A stretch of 64,000 bases of DNA, from NCBI GenBank assembly GCA_011800155.1, contig CM022376.1, positions 2,294,001 to 2,358,000 of the forward strand. Reading direction: 5' to 3'. The translations under genes were made by a program, and so were the position numbers. Every line of letters begins with the position of its first letter. Within the stretch, counting starts at the first letter, position 1. The stretch comes from Flammulina velutipes (lineage: Eukaryota; Basidiomycota; Agaricomycetes; Agaricales; Physalacriaceae). The notes below the pieces were generated by a model that saw only the letters and a list, made by a program, of their open reading frames with translations, did not search any database and was not told the origin of the DNA. Below are positions 40,571 through 51,720 of the stretch, one piece after another.

Positions 40571-42606
40571 TTATACTTTCTCGTTCATCTCCTCAACTTT
40601 CCCCTGTCGCGTAGCCATAGGCTTCCCCTGCTCTGCCGCCTTGGTCTGCTCAATCAAGTCGTTTCGGTTTTTGTATCCAGGAGGAGCCCAACGTCCCGAA
40701 GTCCATGCATGACAATTCGGATCGTTGTACATCTGCACGAACCACTGATCAGCGAAACGAACAGAAGACGATAGAAGGGGCACTTACCAACTCGACAGCC
40801 TCCAAAGACAGGCCAGACGATTCGTACAAGAACAGATACACGATGATGCTGCCCATCATATTACATGCTAAGCCAGTTCAGCGCATGGCGTGGAAAGGAA
40901 AAAGGAAAAAGGCGTACCAGCAAAGACGAATCCGTATCGGAACTGGATAGCGCGGACGATGAACGGCGTGAAGAACGCCAACAGGAAGTTCCACAGCCAG
41001 TTCGATGCCGTCGATATTGCGCCCTGTTTGGCACGCGTGCGCATGGGGAAGGTCTCTCCGATGATGATCCAAACTCCCGGTGCCCAGGTGGTCGCGTACC
41101 CAAGGATGAACATGCAAGCAGAGATGATCATAACTATGACGGATGTCAGTTCAGTCTGGCATAACGATGAGGGGAATGCTCTTACCTTGTCCGACACCCT
41201 TGTTTTCCGTAGGGTCTTTCGCAGTGCCAGCAGCGCCGAACACGAAGAGCCAGAGACTACTCCATATACCACCGATGATGAGTGGCCAGCGTCGTCCAAA
41301 CTGTTAACGGAGTCAGTGACTGCCCGAAGAAGACGATGGAATACTTACCCGTTCCATGACGTACAGGCCACCAAAGGTACAGATAAAGTTGACTGCACCA
41401 AGGATAATCTGGGTAATGAACGAATCCGATATCCCCACCGAGGTGAAGATCGTAGCACCATAATAGAAGAAGTAATTAGCTCCGGTCAGCTGCTGGAAGC
41501 TCTGGAGTGCCATTCCTATTAACAGTTCAGAATCTCAACCTCGTGAACGAAGAGGAATGAACCTACCCAATAATGTCCGGTAGAGAATCTTTTGCTTCGG
41601 GGAGAAGCAGTCCAACCAGCCGCTCTTGAAGGACTTTTCGTACTCAACGTTCGCCTTGATCTCCTCCGTTTCTCTGAGAACCAAGGAGTCACCGTCCTCT
41701 AGACCACGCGTACGGGCAACAGCATGTTGCGCTTCATCGTTACGTCCCCTGGCAGCGAGCCAACGCGGACTCTCGGGCATAAACATGATACCAGAGACGA
41801 GGATGACTGGCCAGGCGAAACCCATGCCAACGACAAGACGCCATTGACCTGAGCCGTCGAGTTCACGAGCTCCGATAGAAATGCAGTCTGCAAAGAATCA
41901 GCGCCATATTGCCGATTCAAAGAAGAGTGCTTACAAGCCATGAGGATTCCGAAGGTGATGAAGAGTTGATAAGTGGCGGTTAGCGTTCCCCGGAGCTGCT
42001 GGGGAGCTGTTTCTGCTTGGTACTAAAAATAATTAGAACATGATCAGATAAAGCGAAGCAGAAGCGCATACCATAGGAACGGCCGCACTGAGCGCACCGA
42101 TACCCAAACCACTGACGATTCGTCCGATTGCGTACTGCACCCAAACTTCGGAGCTCGATATCTGGATGATAGCGCCTACCATCCAGACGGCGCATTCTAC
42201 AATCATGGCATATCGCCTCCCCAAAAAGTCGGCAGTACTATTGAACTTGATTAGAGGGGAAGAATTTTGAGGTCGAAAAAAAACGTACGGTGCACCGATC
42301 AAAGCACCGATCAGAGTGCCGACCGAGAGAAAACTGACGAGGACACCAGAGCGGACAGTGCTGAATGAGCATGTCGAGACATCTCCTGCAACGCCACACT
42401 CCGCGAAGCGTAGTTTAAAGTCTGGCATGAGCAGGATGTCGGAGATTTGGCCAGTGTCGTAGCCAAACATGAAGCCTCCCATGCTCGCAACGATGGCGAG
42501 CATGATAGAGACGATACCAATGGGCATGCCCTGTCTGAAGAAGATTGAGTATGGGGAAGTAGCGGACGCGTCGGGGGAAGACGTACATGTGGAGGACAGG
42601 CGCCAT
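40571..42606 (-). CDS. MFS hexose (sugar) transporter
   Basis: Ten exons (42587-42606, 42289-42534, 42072-42237, 41935-42022, 41567-41887, 41349-41515, 41186-41300, 40918-41133, 40788-40867, 40571-40732) encode 526 residues. Twelve transmembrane segments with sugar-porter signatures: GYDTGQIS after TM1, DFLGRRYAM between TM2 and TM3, PESPRWL after TM6, the [13 protein letters not shown] motif of TM7 that contacts the sugar, FGRRWPL, and [12 protein letters not shown]. The plasma-membrane proton-sugar symporter or facilitator group RCO3/HXT/STL1 is the natural home; glucose specificity is likely but not provable here. The first exon has only 20 bases. TATATATA lies about 60 bases upstream on the minus strand. 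Intact. Confidence 0.94.
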
Positions 42607-42912
42607 AATGATTTGTGAGATAAGATTTATGTGTTGTGGATGTGGTAGGCAACGAAGAGCAGGACAAGTATATATAGACAAAACATGCCGAGCTCAAACG
42701 GCTGAACTATGCCTCGCCCTTCGGGAGATCGATTTGCTGTTGGTTAGATGAGCTCCCAAACGCGTCACTGCCTAGAGCATGAAAAAAAGCCTGGGTGACA
42801 GCAGCACGGTTATACGTACTCGCAACCGATAGGCGACCAATGATGCTTTGCAGGTAGAAAGCGAGGACTCGCCTTTAGAAAAGCCAAGAGCCTGGATTGC
42901 TCCTTTTTTAGC
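42607..42912. other. Promoter side of the hexose transporter, up to the tandem array
   Basis: Holds the TATATATA element of the transporter (about 42664-42671, minus strand). Otherwise nothing supported. The similarity to the repeated units starts abruptly near 42913 at CGATCGAGCTGACAT. Confidence 0.5.
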
Positions 42913-44025
42913 CGATCGAGCTGACATAATGTGGCGGCGCGCTGCATGGGTGGATCCTCCGGATGAACCATCGCATCGACCAAAGATCGGCGGATGGCTA
43001 AGCGTTCTCGAAGTGAGCTAGAGTGACGGCTGAAGATTGAAGAACAGTAGTCCATATGCCTCCTGGAAGTTGTGCAGTTGAGAACACTGGATAGACACCG
43101 TTATCGACGCAATCACTATAGAGAAAACGGACGCACGGGCGGTAGAAAATAGAGTCTTCTTCCACTGAATGGCGCGCAGAGAGTTGGCACAGGCCCCTAG
43201 GCAGGAGAGCTCGGCCGACATGTCTTGTTGGAATCTGGGGTGACGGGCAGAACCCCCATGCGACTCAATGGGGCAAAGAAGCGAAGCAAGAGGTCGACCT
43301 GGAAGAGCCGCAGAGCAGATGAAAGCTTGTTCGAGGCCGAATGTTGGTGCGCGCTCCCGGCGCGTTCGTCAGCGCTGGAACCACCGTATCACAAATCTAC
43401 GCGGCAAATGGTCAGCTTAAAGAACGGTTTAACCGAGCGTACGCCGTACGGTAAACCCCTCCTGAATCTCTCCATATGGGGCGGATAATCCTCTCTGCAG
43501 CCATACTCAATACTCGGCGAGTTACTTGGATCAGCTTCAGTGAACCCCAAAGCGCTGGAAATCGCGGCGGGAATGAGTCTTCGTGTCAATGGTGGGAGGT
43601 GGGGAAGGGAAGAATGACGCGAAGATTCGTCGGTCGCCGTCTTATAGCAAGGCGCGGAGCGTGAGAACGTGAAGATGTGAAAAGCTACGCCGGGTCATGT
43701 GATGCGTGAGAACACAGTGTGGCGTCGCAAATAATATATTGTAATGTGCTGTTGAGATGATGTCCAGTAGCTACATTTAAGGCGAAGAATGTATACAATG
43801 CAGATAGAAAATGGACGTGCGATGCGTGGTATACAAATTGAATAGATATTGTCTCGTTATGATCATGTAGATTCCAAGTTCTCCAGCCTTCCTCTCGTTC
43901 GTCCTCGTCCCCCCACCAGGCGGTTCGTTAAAGAACGCACGGGTGGCAAATACTCGGGACGGGCGCCACGAAGGGCAGTCAGGCTTATCGCTGAGCACTG
44001 GGAAGGAAATATTCGCCTCCCATGC

Positions 44026-45098
44026 TCATATCTTCAGTTCCCTAAATCCCCTGCTGTCCATCCTCCCCGTACCGTTGAGCTGCCACTCGTCGCCTTCGTC
44101 CTCGACTTTGATCCTGACTGGAGGTACGTAGCGGCCGCCCGGTATACGAATCTTCCCCGCACTGCGCTGCTGTTTCCGTGAGAGTGGTGGAGGAGATGGG
44201 GAGGGGGAGACGGAGATGGGGGGTTCAGAGGGACAGTCGGACATGTCGCTGAGGTCTTCATCGAGGTCTAATCGCGCTTGTGAAAGTACGGTCGTTCGCG
44301 GGCGTTTGGAGAATGCGGGGGTCGACGGTGACCTCGCACGCTTACCGCTGGAGGACGACGATGGGGACGACGACGGGGATGGGGACGGAGGTAGTGGAAT
44401 GTCCTGTGGCTCAGGTTTCGGTGGTAGCTTCAGCTTGATCTTGGTAATTTTTGTAGGAGGTGCTTCGCGTACGCAGGGAAGTCCGGCATGAGGGCCACGA
44501 AGATTGCGGATAGAAGAAAAGTGCTCCCAGTCGTGGTAGGCGACGTAGAGCGTCTCGCCCTCGCCGCCTTGGATAACGTAGACAAGCCCAGGCTGGACGA
44601 CCTTGACGTCGCGCTCGACCATATGGGCAAAGGCGGTAAGTTCCATGTGACCGCCGTACGTCCCGTGCTCCCGCATGCCCTTGACGTAGGCTTCGACACC
44701 GCCGAACTCGTCTTCGTCGACGAAGCCTTCGTAGCGCTCGGCGTGCGTCTCCAGCCAGCTGCAGACATCCCGCCGAACATCACCATGCCGACTCGGCGTC
44801 CCGTAGTATTGATCGCTGAGTGCCCGAAAAAGACAGTTTCCATCGCCCTTGGTGTCGGCAGCGTAGAGACCCATGGATGCTAATAACTGGCTCAGACTAA
44901 CCGTGCTGGACGTTGCGTCGCTGATTAGCTGAGCACAGGGATGTTAGCAGCGCCCAGGCAAAAATATGCATCGCGCACCCTGCCCTTGTTCGAGCTGCGC
45001 GTATTCCGCTTTCCTGCACGTCGCCCGCCGCCGTTGGCATCGTCGTCCTTTCGTTTTGCTTTCTTACCGACGTTTCTTGCTTTGCCGGGCTTGCCCAT
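44026..45098 (-). CDS. OTU-family cysteine protease (deubiquitinase-like), copy 1
   Basis: Two exons (44979-45098, 44026-44928; 50-bp intron) encode 340 residues. Exon 1 gives a very basic N-terminus (MGKPGKARNVGKKAKRK), as in OTUD3-type proteins. The OTU domain follows: DGNCLFRALSDQYYG with the catalytic Cys and its Asp partner, a helix WLETHAERY, and the histidine in YVAYHDWEHFSS. The C-terminal half is disordered Ser/Pro-rich with a basic patch GKRARSPS and a conserved last segment (SAGKIRIPGGRYVPP). By family it cleaves ubiquitin from substrates. The only copy of the three whose first exon is in frame. Confidence 0.9.
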
Positions 45099-45161
45099 CG
45101 TCGTGATGGAAGTAATGATCAACGCCAACCCAATGTCCCCGGAGTCCCAGGACCAGGCCCT

Positions 45162-45364
45162 CGCTGAGTGCCCGAAAAAGACAGTTTCCATCGCCTTTGG
45201 TGTCGGCAGCGTAGAGACCCATGGATGCTAATAGCTGGCTCAGACTAACCGTGCTGGACGTTGCGTCACTGATTAGCTGAGCACAGGGAGGTCAGCAGCA
45301 CCCAGGCGAATCGCGTACCCTGAGCTGAGCGTATTCCGCTTTCCTGCACTTCGCGTCGAGACAT
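45162..45364 (-). pseudogene. Truncated 5' piece of an OTU gene
   Basis: Repeats the start of the OTU exon 2 (44814-44945) 348 bp further right, with an intron-like segment and a first exon like that of copies 2 and 3 (MSRREVQESGI). It is cut off after the catalytic DGNCLFRALSE stretch and runs into the leader of copy 1. It cannot encode the domain. It looks like the scar of an unequal exchange between two OTU versions. Confidence 0.7.
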
Positions 45365-45493
45365 GGTTGAGAGAGGTGAGACAAGGCTGTGCTTATGTAA
45401 TCCCAGACTCTGGTGATCAAGTTCGACGAACGTCTGTTTTTCTCACGATTTTTCGAAGTATGCGTTTCTTCAACACTTCTATTCTTTGTAGAA

Positions 45494-45524
45494 GGCGCGC
45501 AGTCACGTGATGTGACCGCGCGCC
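45494..45524. repeat. 31-nt GC-rich hairpin, copy 1
   Basis: GGCGCGC-A-GTCAC-GTGAT-GTGAC-C-GCGCGCC: 7-bp and 5-bp stems around one mismatch, with a CACGTG E-box at the tip. It is found at the same place, about 400 bp upstream of the OTU start, in all three units. It could be a binding site or transcript hairpin. Confidence 0.6.
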
Positions 45525-48500
45525 CAAGGTTTAGCTATTACTACTCTATTGTACTGTAGCTAGACTAATCGACTCGGAGAGTGGGAGAAGGACGGTGGCC
45601 AATGTTGAGTGAACTCGAGCTGAGCTATGCACACTAAAGCCAACAATATGTGAAAAAGAGTAAAAAGTCGGGAATGAGGAGCTCACCGCTACTGAGGTCA
45701 GACATCGAACAAAGCTCTCGACGTCAAATGACAGAACAGCCCCGAAACAACGCATGAGTAGAGGCAGTCATACATGGAAAGGAGTGAGACGTCGCAGGCG
45801 TTACCTTACGGTGACAAAAGTCGGACGTGGCAGAGAACATAGTGGTACGAAAGAGAGAGTGGTCATACCCTGACAATGGACCACGTTCATGCAGGGAAAC
45901 AAGACGGAGGACGGGCAAATCATTGCGCTTTCTTCCCGTTCTCCCACGCTTGCGGTATTCATCCGCACTATCACGTACACCCCAAATCTTCCGTTGTCTT
46001 CACAACTATTGCCACTCAGACGGGAAACAGGTAAGTTGTCTTTTTAGCCGTCAAAGCCTCACTGACTAGAATCCATTCTCAAGCTCTCCTCTGGCTTAGT
46101 TCGGGAATGTCGATGACGGTTGACAACCAGTGCGATTTTGAATTCAACATTCCTTATCCACTCGCAGTGTCCATCAGGTCGGGGAATTCACCTATTTCCC
46201 ATTTCTCACTAACACTGTTGAAGAAAGCATTGGACGTCCTCGGCGTGTTCATCCAACTCCAACGGTCCAAATCAAGTCTTTGTTACCGTGTTCTAGGCAT
46301 TTGGTGAGTCATACATTCCATTCCAAGCTTATGGTCCTTAACCTCTATTGTAGGTCTCCTCAGTCCGTACGACATCGATGCACTGTTCTTTCATTACCCG
46401 CACCTCAAATACACTTTCTACTCTCACCAGGATTCCATTTTACTCCCTTTCCTCGGAACACCAGCGGATGATACTGGCGGAATGGTTGCGCTTAAAGTTA
46501 GGCGCTTCGAGCTCTTCAACAGTATGTTGTGGAATTGGTGAATTCCTTTTCTCTACGCAGGTGAGTCATACATTCCCTTCCAAACTTACTGTCCTTGACG
46601 TCTTTTCAACCACTTCATAGGACATTGACTGCCCATTACGGACAACCAATTCCGATGGCGGGAGGTTGCTTGCTGCGAGGCTCAAAACTGGCCTCGTCGT
46701 CTGAATGCAATATTCCTTACTCACTCACAGGTGGGGAGATTTACCAATCTTCCTTTACTTAATAACATTGTCGAAGGTCGGACTATACATCCTTGGCGCA
46801 TTCGGTCAAATGGCCGCCAACCAAGTTTTCATTATCATGTTCATTCCCTTGCAAGTCCTCAACAAGTCCGTACGACATCGACGGACTGTCCTTTATCACC
46901 CCGCGCTTCAAATACCTTTTCCAATTTTACTGGGATACTATTTCACTCCTTCGCATCGTTACACTAACGATAATGTCGGTGGAATGGTTGCGCTTAAAGT
47001 CAGGCGCTTCGAGCTCTGAACGGATGATAGGTATCGTCGCTGGTGAAAATCCTGCTCTCTTCTTGTCGAGCTTGTCGTCGGGCCTTCTTGAACGCAGTGC
47101 CATCAGAATGACTGGAATCCGCCAATGGGACGTGGTGCGTTGTTTCTTTCATTTCCTTGATCTTCGTTGTTAAACCCAATCATAGAGACCACCGAAGCAC
47201 TTCCTGGACCTTGGATATCATCATCCCTGGCTCACGGGAATATTCGCCGCGAGCCTCGAGCTCTTTTCTCAGGTGTGTCATCTTACTCATTTCCGCGGGA
47301 CGTCGAGGCTGAAGACTTTCCGTCCGTTTCCGCGCAACGTCAGGAATTCGACGATCTATTCGGTGGCTATCGTCAACGACATTTATACATTGTTTTCGGA
47401 AAAACTCACACAAAAGCTGGAATGCTCGCGCCGGAGTGTCGTGTATTGGGTGCGTCAAATTTATTGCTCGATTTCATCCCTCTCTCATGTTTCATTAGAC
47501 CTACCTTTCTCAGTAACGCGCTTGCTTCCAGCTTTTCAATCCCCCCCTGCTTTCCGACATGCCACCTTCGTTTCGACGGTGGTAGGTTCTCTGATGATAC
47601 GGACCTCAAGGTTTGTTGATACTGTACGCTCCGCCCGTCCCGTAAAGAACACTCTTACGTTACGCTTCGCAATTCCAATTACGCCATTTGTTTCTTTTTA
47701 TCGGGGTGTGCATATTTCGAGAACATGTATATTTAGCGCCTAGTATATTGTTCGACACAATGTAGACTACGAAAATGATATAACGTCAAAAGCATTGTGT
47801 GGTGGGATGGAACTCGAAATCGCATTGAATGCTCTTGTAATACACGTACTGTATTCACGAGAGAGTCTCAAAGAGACGGCGGCCGTTTACATATGAGCCC
47901 GAGAAACGCCACATCTACTTAATGCTGAACGCTCCGTTCGAGGTCCCCGTCCCATAATGCCAAGCGTTTTGCTCATTCCTTCCAACCCTGTTTGATGGTC
48001 GCACAACGTCGGATTTGTGTTCGCGCAACGTCGGATTTGTGTCCGGATGAGTGAATATCATCCCGCATCTACGCTCACTGGAATATGCGAAATTCAAACT
48101 CGCTATTCTTTTTGTCCAAAGCGCGCAAATACTGCAAATAGGAATACACGAAGACATCGTTTCCGAGCAGGGCTGATCCAAAAACAAATAGCGAACGGCC
48201 GTAAAACACTCCCCAAGTCCGTCTTTCGCTCGGAACAGTCTTTCTTTCCACTCTCATCACTCTGGATTAGATGGTATATTACATTTACCCTCCCAAATAT
48301 CAATTCCCGACAATCTCCGAACTTCGAGACACGTCCCGACACGTCAACTTGAAGTCGACGAGATTGGACCCTGTTTTGAACAATCTTATCGCATCAATAG
48401 CGTAGCAATGACGCATCTGCGCTGCTATCTCTCTCGCTTTCATCGTCCTCACCATTTTTCTCGCTCAGTCTTTCTTGAAACCCTTCAGGGCTCTGTATAC

Positions 48501-50030
48501 TTCCTTCGGATATACTTGGATCGTGCAAATCTGTCTTTTCGCGCGCTCTGGGATGTATCTTGCTTTTCTGGGAAAAGCGCGTACGGTGACTTTGGCACTC
48601 GGGGACCTCTGTCGCTACGGCGGAACGATCTCGTACGACATATGACTTTGATGTTTATCCTCTGGAGCCGGACGAGAAGCTTGGAAGGACGAGGTATGCC
48701 GAATCTGCGCAATTAGCTTTGCAGGATAACGCTGTCTTCGTCCGTTCAAGCGGTTGCTAGCGACGATTCACCTTGTCAGGGTCTTGGAGAATATCAGCGG
48801 CGATTACGTCTAGAGGGCACTGGGCTCGCTCGAACGGTGGAAGCTATAACGAAAGGATGAGGAGGAGAACTGCTGGGAAACGTCGATTCGACGTTACCTT
48901 TCGCAGGAATACGTTGGTAGACTCAATGGTAGGTCATCTACCATCACTTCCCTCAACTTCAGCTAACCGCAAAGTCCAAGGTGTCCAGCGGAAAGATGAA
49001 TATAGCTCATTTCGATCTGGCCGAAATTCCAGATCTCCGCGTCTTGGAATCGTTCTGGGCGGCCGATCGTTTATTCGGAAGGCTCCTTGAAACGTTTGAT
49101 GAGCTGTGTAAACGGATTTTCGTCCGCCGTATTTTGGGTATATAAGATGGAGGGATTTGGAGGAGAAAATCATCAGCTCGACTGAGTTCTTCTCTTCTCC
49201 TTCCCAGTGTTCTATCATTCTCTCTCACACTTTTCTATCCCTCTGTCAACGGTGTGTGAACATCGAGACGACCATCCCGACGCTCTCTACCACTCGCGTC
49301 ACGATGTGTCGTAAGTGCGTGACATACAGCTTGCCTCTTACCACCATCACCTCTAACGCTCACGGTGCAGACGAACGCTTTCAAGCTATGCTACGCTTAC
49401 GACGACTCCGCGATTTGTATTTCACCTTTGGTGTGTTACAAAAACATAGCATTCTCATTTCCGTACTGACTCTTTGCTAACTCTAGATCGACGCGCTAAC
49501 GATTTCGCACCAACGTCCTATCCTCCGGAAGGTATCCAAACCGAGCCCTAGCGATATTAACGTGGTACGTCCCCTTCAACGTTCGTTATTACCGCCTTTC
49601 TAACGTTTTCGATATAGACACCTTCCAACGATACACGGACATGCACTATGCGACGAGCCTTCGAGCCTTCAAGAGGCATTTGGAAATCCCAAGTCTCATT
49701 GCAAAGAGGTAAAGACAAAGGGTTATCCACGGTACGGTGAGTTGTAGGCCTGTCCAATGCGACGTTAGTGTTTGACATGTCCTTATCCTGGTAGCATGCC
49801 AAACGAACCGACATCGTCAAGCGCGCAGCTTGCCCTCAAAGGATGCGCTACCCGTATGCAAGCAACACGGAGTCTATACGCTGTCTTTATCCCGTCGCCA
49901 AAGGTGTGTCTCCGTTCGTTTGACCCGAGCGACACTAATTTTGACGTTCTTCAGATTGGTTCAAATCCTCATGCGAGCCATCTGGCGAATCAAAGACCTT
50001 TATCCCAATACTAGGGCGTCGAACGGATAG
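45525..50030 (+). other. Intron-rich gene-like sequence, unit 1 (unresolved)
   Basis: Many GT...CTAAC...TAG intron-like blocks of 45-70 bp separate open stretches of 50-150 bp on the plus strand. Some stretches look translated when compared with unit 2. Examples are 47180-47270 (PWLTGIFAASLELFSQ; third-position changes and a 3-bp indel), 48600-48760 (LEPDEKLGRTRYAESAQ, shared stop), and 49490-49570 (IDALTISHQRP, 3-bp indel). A TATATAA element at 49139-49145 may start a transcript. Over 49620-50030 two different frames are open in both units. I cannot join these into one protein or name a family. It may be one or more real multi-exon genes, some decayed. Confidence 0.4.
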
Positions 50031-51065
50031 CCTCGTCTGTCATTGAACGGCGCTTGTCGAGCCATATGGTAAGTCACTTCGCAGCTCGCTGCTTTGGATA
50101 CGAGTTGTGCTTACCTTTGCTCTGGTCACCCCAGGTCTTTTTGTATTTCTATGCGACGTTCTTATAGACGATTCCCTACCCTCCGACATGTCGCCTTGAG
50201 TCCCCAAAGCAATCCGTCCGTGCGCCACACATGGACCCATTTTGACGGAATTTCAAACACCCCTGGAGGACTTGTCGACGTACTACGTCGCTGGCGTATA
50301 TGTTCAAGGAGCTGTATTGACGTATCTAACCTCCCGTTAGAGGTATTTTTTGCCTTCCTTTGACCCGAGCGCCCCGTTGACCCGGTCTTTTCAGTTTCGT
50401 TCAAAACTCGTCGTGGACCCTCCAGCGCGCAGATAAAGCTGACGAAGACACTAAAATATGTAAAGGAAGGCTCTCATGCCCTTATATTCCAGCCGCAGGC
50501 AAGCTTTACTGACATCTTCGTCTTTACCTGCACTAACATAATTCCACCAGTTCGACTCGAGAGGTGCTGAATCAACGTACGCTCTATGACAACTCTTATG
50601 GCACGTAAGCGCCGCTATTGAACGTGTTGCTGGAGCCTCAAACGTGAGGATTACCGCCTGCGATGTTTTAGGCGGATGTCCATTCATATGGACCAACTCG
50701 CCGCTACGGACTCGGGATTTGCTCGTGCAACGTTGTCTTGAGTCTCGTGTGAGTACCCTTTACCTTAGGTCTTACCTCTGCTAACGTCGTCTTAGGTTTC
50801 TTATCGTTGGATTCCGATACGGACGAAATGAATTATGGCTAGCTTAGTTACGACTTCACGTATCGATGCGTATAACGTCGTGAGTAGTCTATCATTGCGT
50901 GCTTTAACTGCACTAACATTCCTTTAGTTCTCATCGTGATTCGATTCTAACCGCAAGACTTGGGCGAACTATGAGCTCGCGGGAAGTGCAAGTGACAGAC
51001 AACATCGACATTGGCTCCCCGCATTCTCGTTGGTCGACGCACCATCACGTTTCCCCCGTCGTCGA

Positions 51066-51139
51066 CGTCGCACGACGTGGCCAACACCTGGCTTACGCCA
51101 GGCTATTCGGCCTTGCCGAATTGGCCACTCTGTGCAACG
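51066..51139. ncRNA. 74-nt cloverleaf-like structured element, copy a
   Basis: Outer stem CGT/ACG, GCAC/GTGC, a 3x3 internal loop, then GTGGCCAA/TTGGCCAC (8 perfect pairs). Inside are two perfect 6-bp hairpins, CCTGGC-TTAC-GCCAGG and TTCGGC-CTT-GCCGAA, joined by CA and CTA. 27 pairs in 74 nt. Four copies occur in the window. RNA or DNA level of action is unknown; it is not a tRNA. Confidence 0.5.
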
Positions 51140-51646
51140 GGGGATGATCGAACTGTGTAAGCTATATGTTCTCTTTTTCTGTGAAAGCATTGTTGATATT
51201 TGGTAGGTATCTGCTAACGTGTGGAATACACGTTCGAATCGATGTTCGCTGACGATCTGCGCAGTCGTTTACAATGTATTCAAGGGTGCAGAGAGAGTCG
51301 ACAGCCAGGATTGCGGCGCCTATTGAAGTCAACTCTCCGCTGCGGACTGTTGAACGATGTCTTGAGTGACGCGTGAGTACCCTTCATCTTAGATTCTACC
51401 TCTGCTAACGTTGTCTTAGGTTTTCTCAGCGTTGGATTCCGAAACGATGGCTGTCCTTTCATGCCGAACGATGTGTGTAACATAGTGAGTAGGCTTTTAC
51501 ATCATGTGTTATCCCTATGCTAACGTTGTCTTAGTTCTCGTCAAAATGTCAGCTCGCGGAAAGGAAGCGGTCGGCAACACCGACATTGGCTTCCCTCGTT
51601 CTCGTTGGTCGACGCACCATCCCATTTCCCCCGTCGTCGTCGTCGA

Positions 51647-51720
51647 CGTCGCACGACGTAGCCAACACCTGGCTTACGCCAGGCTATTCGGCCTTGCCGA
51701 ATTGGCTACTTTGTGCAACG
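51647..51720. ncRNA. 74-nt cloverleaf-like structured element, copy b
   Basis: Same architecture as copy a. The 8-bp stem is GTAGCCAA/TTGGCTAC, so one G-C pair of copy a is replaced by A-T on both sides and pairing is kept. The hairpins are identical to those of copy a. Confidence 0.5.

Noticed and set aside
43225..43664. Short open frames conserved in all three tandem units
   Set aside because: Units are too similar there for conservation to be informative, and no motif or splice pattern supports a gene.
48001..48045. CRISPR-like short direct repeat (CGCAACGTCGGAT words)
   Set aside because: Only two adjacent copies, also present in unit 2; a local duplication in a eukaryotic genome.
51066..51139. 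Cloverleaf element as a tRNA
   Set aside because: Similar length, but it has only two inner hairpins, no anticodon loop of seven, no A or B box and no TTC loop.
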